DNA of 64,000 bases. Source: Hallella mizrahii. GTDB taxonomy: Bacteria; Bacteroidota; Bacteroidia; Bacteroidales; Bacteroidaceae. A program made the position numbers and the translations under genes. The notes below the pieces were generated by a model that worked only from the letters and a program-made list of their open reading frames with translations, made no database searches and was not told the origin of the DNA. The DNA is taken from assembly GCF_009695775.1 (NCBI RefSeq), contig NZ_VUNG01000006.1, forward strand, positions 1 to 64,000. Reading direction: 5' to 3'. How positions within the stretch are numbered: the first letter of the stretch is position 1; each line of letters starts with the position of its first letter. Below, piece after piece: positions 63,802-64,000 of the stretch.

Positions 63802-64000
63802 TCAATTCGGTGCCTGGCGATAACAGATCAGTGCGATGACGATGAAGATCAGATTGGGCATCCATGCGGCCAGGACGGGCGGGAAGCCCGCGTTGACGGC
63901 AAAAGAGGCCGACACTGTCTGCAGCATGATGTAGGTAAAGCTCAGTGCCAGACCGATACCTAAGTACATGCCCATGCCGCCTTTGCGTTTTCTGGCGGAA
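63802..64000 (-). CDS. LptF/LptG family permease, C-terminal end (partial)
   Basis: The last 66 codons of a minus-strand gene run off the right edge. The frame reads KGGMGMYLGIGLALSFTYIM, then FPPVLAAWMPNLIFIVIALI before the TGA at 63802-63804. Two transmembrane helices around the FPPVLAAWMPN loop are characteristic of the C-terminus of LptF/LptG (YjgP/YjgQ) permeases. These extract LPS from the inner membrane for transport to the outer membrane. The rest of the gene lies outside the window. Confidence 0.8.
   Translation of the reverse strand, partial: SARKRKGGMGMYLGIGLALSFTYIMLQTVSASFAVNAGFPPVLAAWMPNLIFIVIALICYRQAPN

Overview
The window looks like a chromosomal segment from a Bacteroidales species, most likely Prevotella or a close relative. 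The evidence is Bacteroidetes promoters throughout (TTTG, about 20 nt, then TAnnTTTG, with the two boxes 24 bp apart start to start). Bacteroidetes-specific families also occur: GLPGLI, DUF4491, DUF4250, GSCFA, and type IX secretion (T9SS) sorting domains with a PorT-like barrel. No rRNA or large intact mobile element is present. Several gene remnants show past insertion and deletion.

Layout. 0-1 kb: a leftward promoter, a truncated gene and a composite of two inverted-repeat elements. 1-9.4 kb: secreted M6 protease, a two-domain carbohydrate esterase, rlmH and DUF4491, a phosphohexomutase, and a pfs-luxS operon (S-adenosylhomocysteine detoxification and AI-2). 9.5-19.1 kb: YfhO-like membrane protein, HAD phosphatase, MaoC and DUF4250, glmS, a GYF protein, and a kinase fused to a RapZ C-terminal domain, close to glmS. 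19.2-23.2 kb: GH43 enzyme, two identical tRNA-Arg genes, a small-RNA candidate and glutaminase.

23.5-31.9 kb: the most unusual region. A membrane-spanning TPR regulator with a cytoplasmic helix-turn-helix-like end is followed by a GLPGLI and TonB-receptor pair. Then come a 5'-truncated, about 97% identical copy of the regulator's 3' third and a second outer-membrane receptor preceded by a gene remnant. Each of the three transcription starts carries the same bipartite motif (AAATAGACCT at two positions 75-76 bp apart). The proximal copy sits exactly 6 nt upstream of the -33 box. I read this as a locally duplicated regulon with its own operator.

32-44.4 kb: OmpH-like lipoprotein with a small membrane protein, PepD dipeptidase, DUF805 protein, two divergent small-RNA candidates, GSCFA, uvrA, T9SS type-B cargo, LysM/periplasmic-binding protein, PorT-like barrel and a POT-family transporter. 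44.4-49.2 kb: a type III restriction-modification pair. 49.4-53.1 kb: an apparent tetR-serB-ACT-UPF0210 operon with a palindromic candidate operator. 53.4-54.3 kb: initiator tRNA-Met followed by an integrase remnant. 54.6-64 kb: tricorn-like protease, GH2 remnant, ATP-grasp protein, a 50-bp tandem-repeat array, C69 dipeptidase, DEAD-box helicase and the end of an LptF/LptG permease.

All calls come from reading the sequence and translations; no database search was run.
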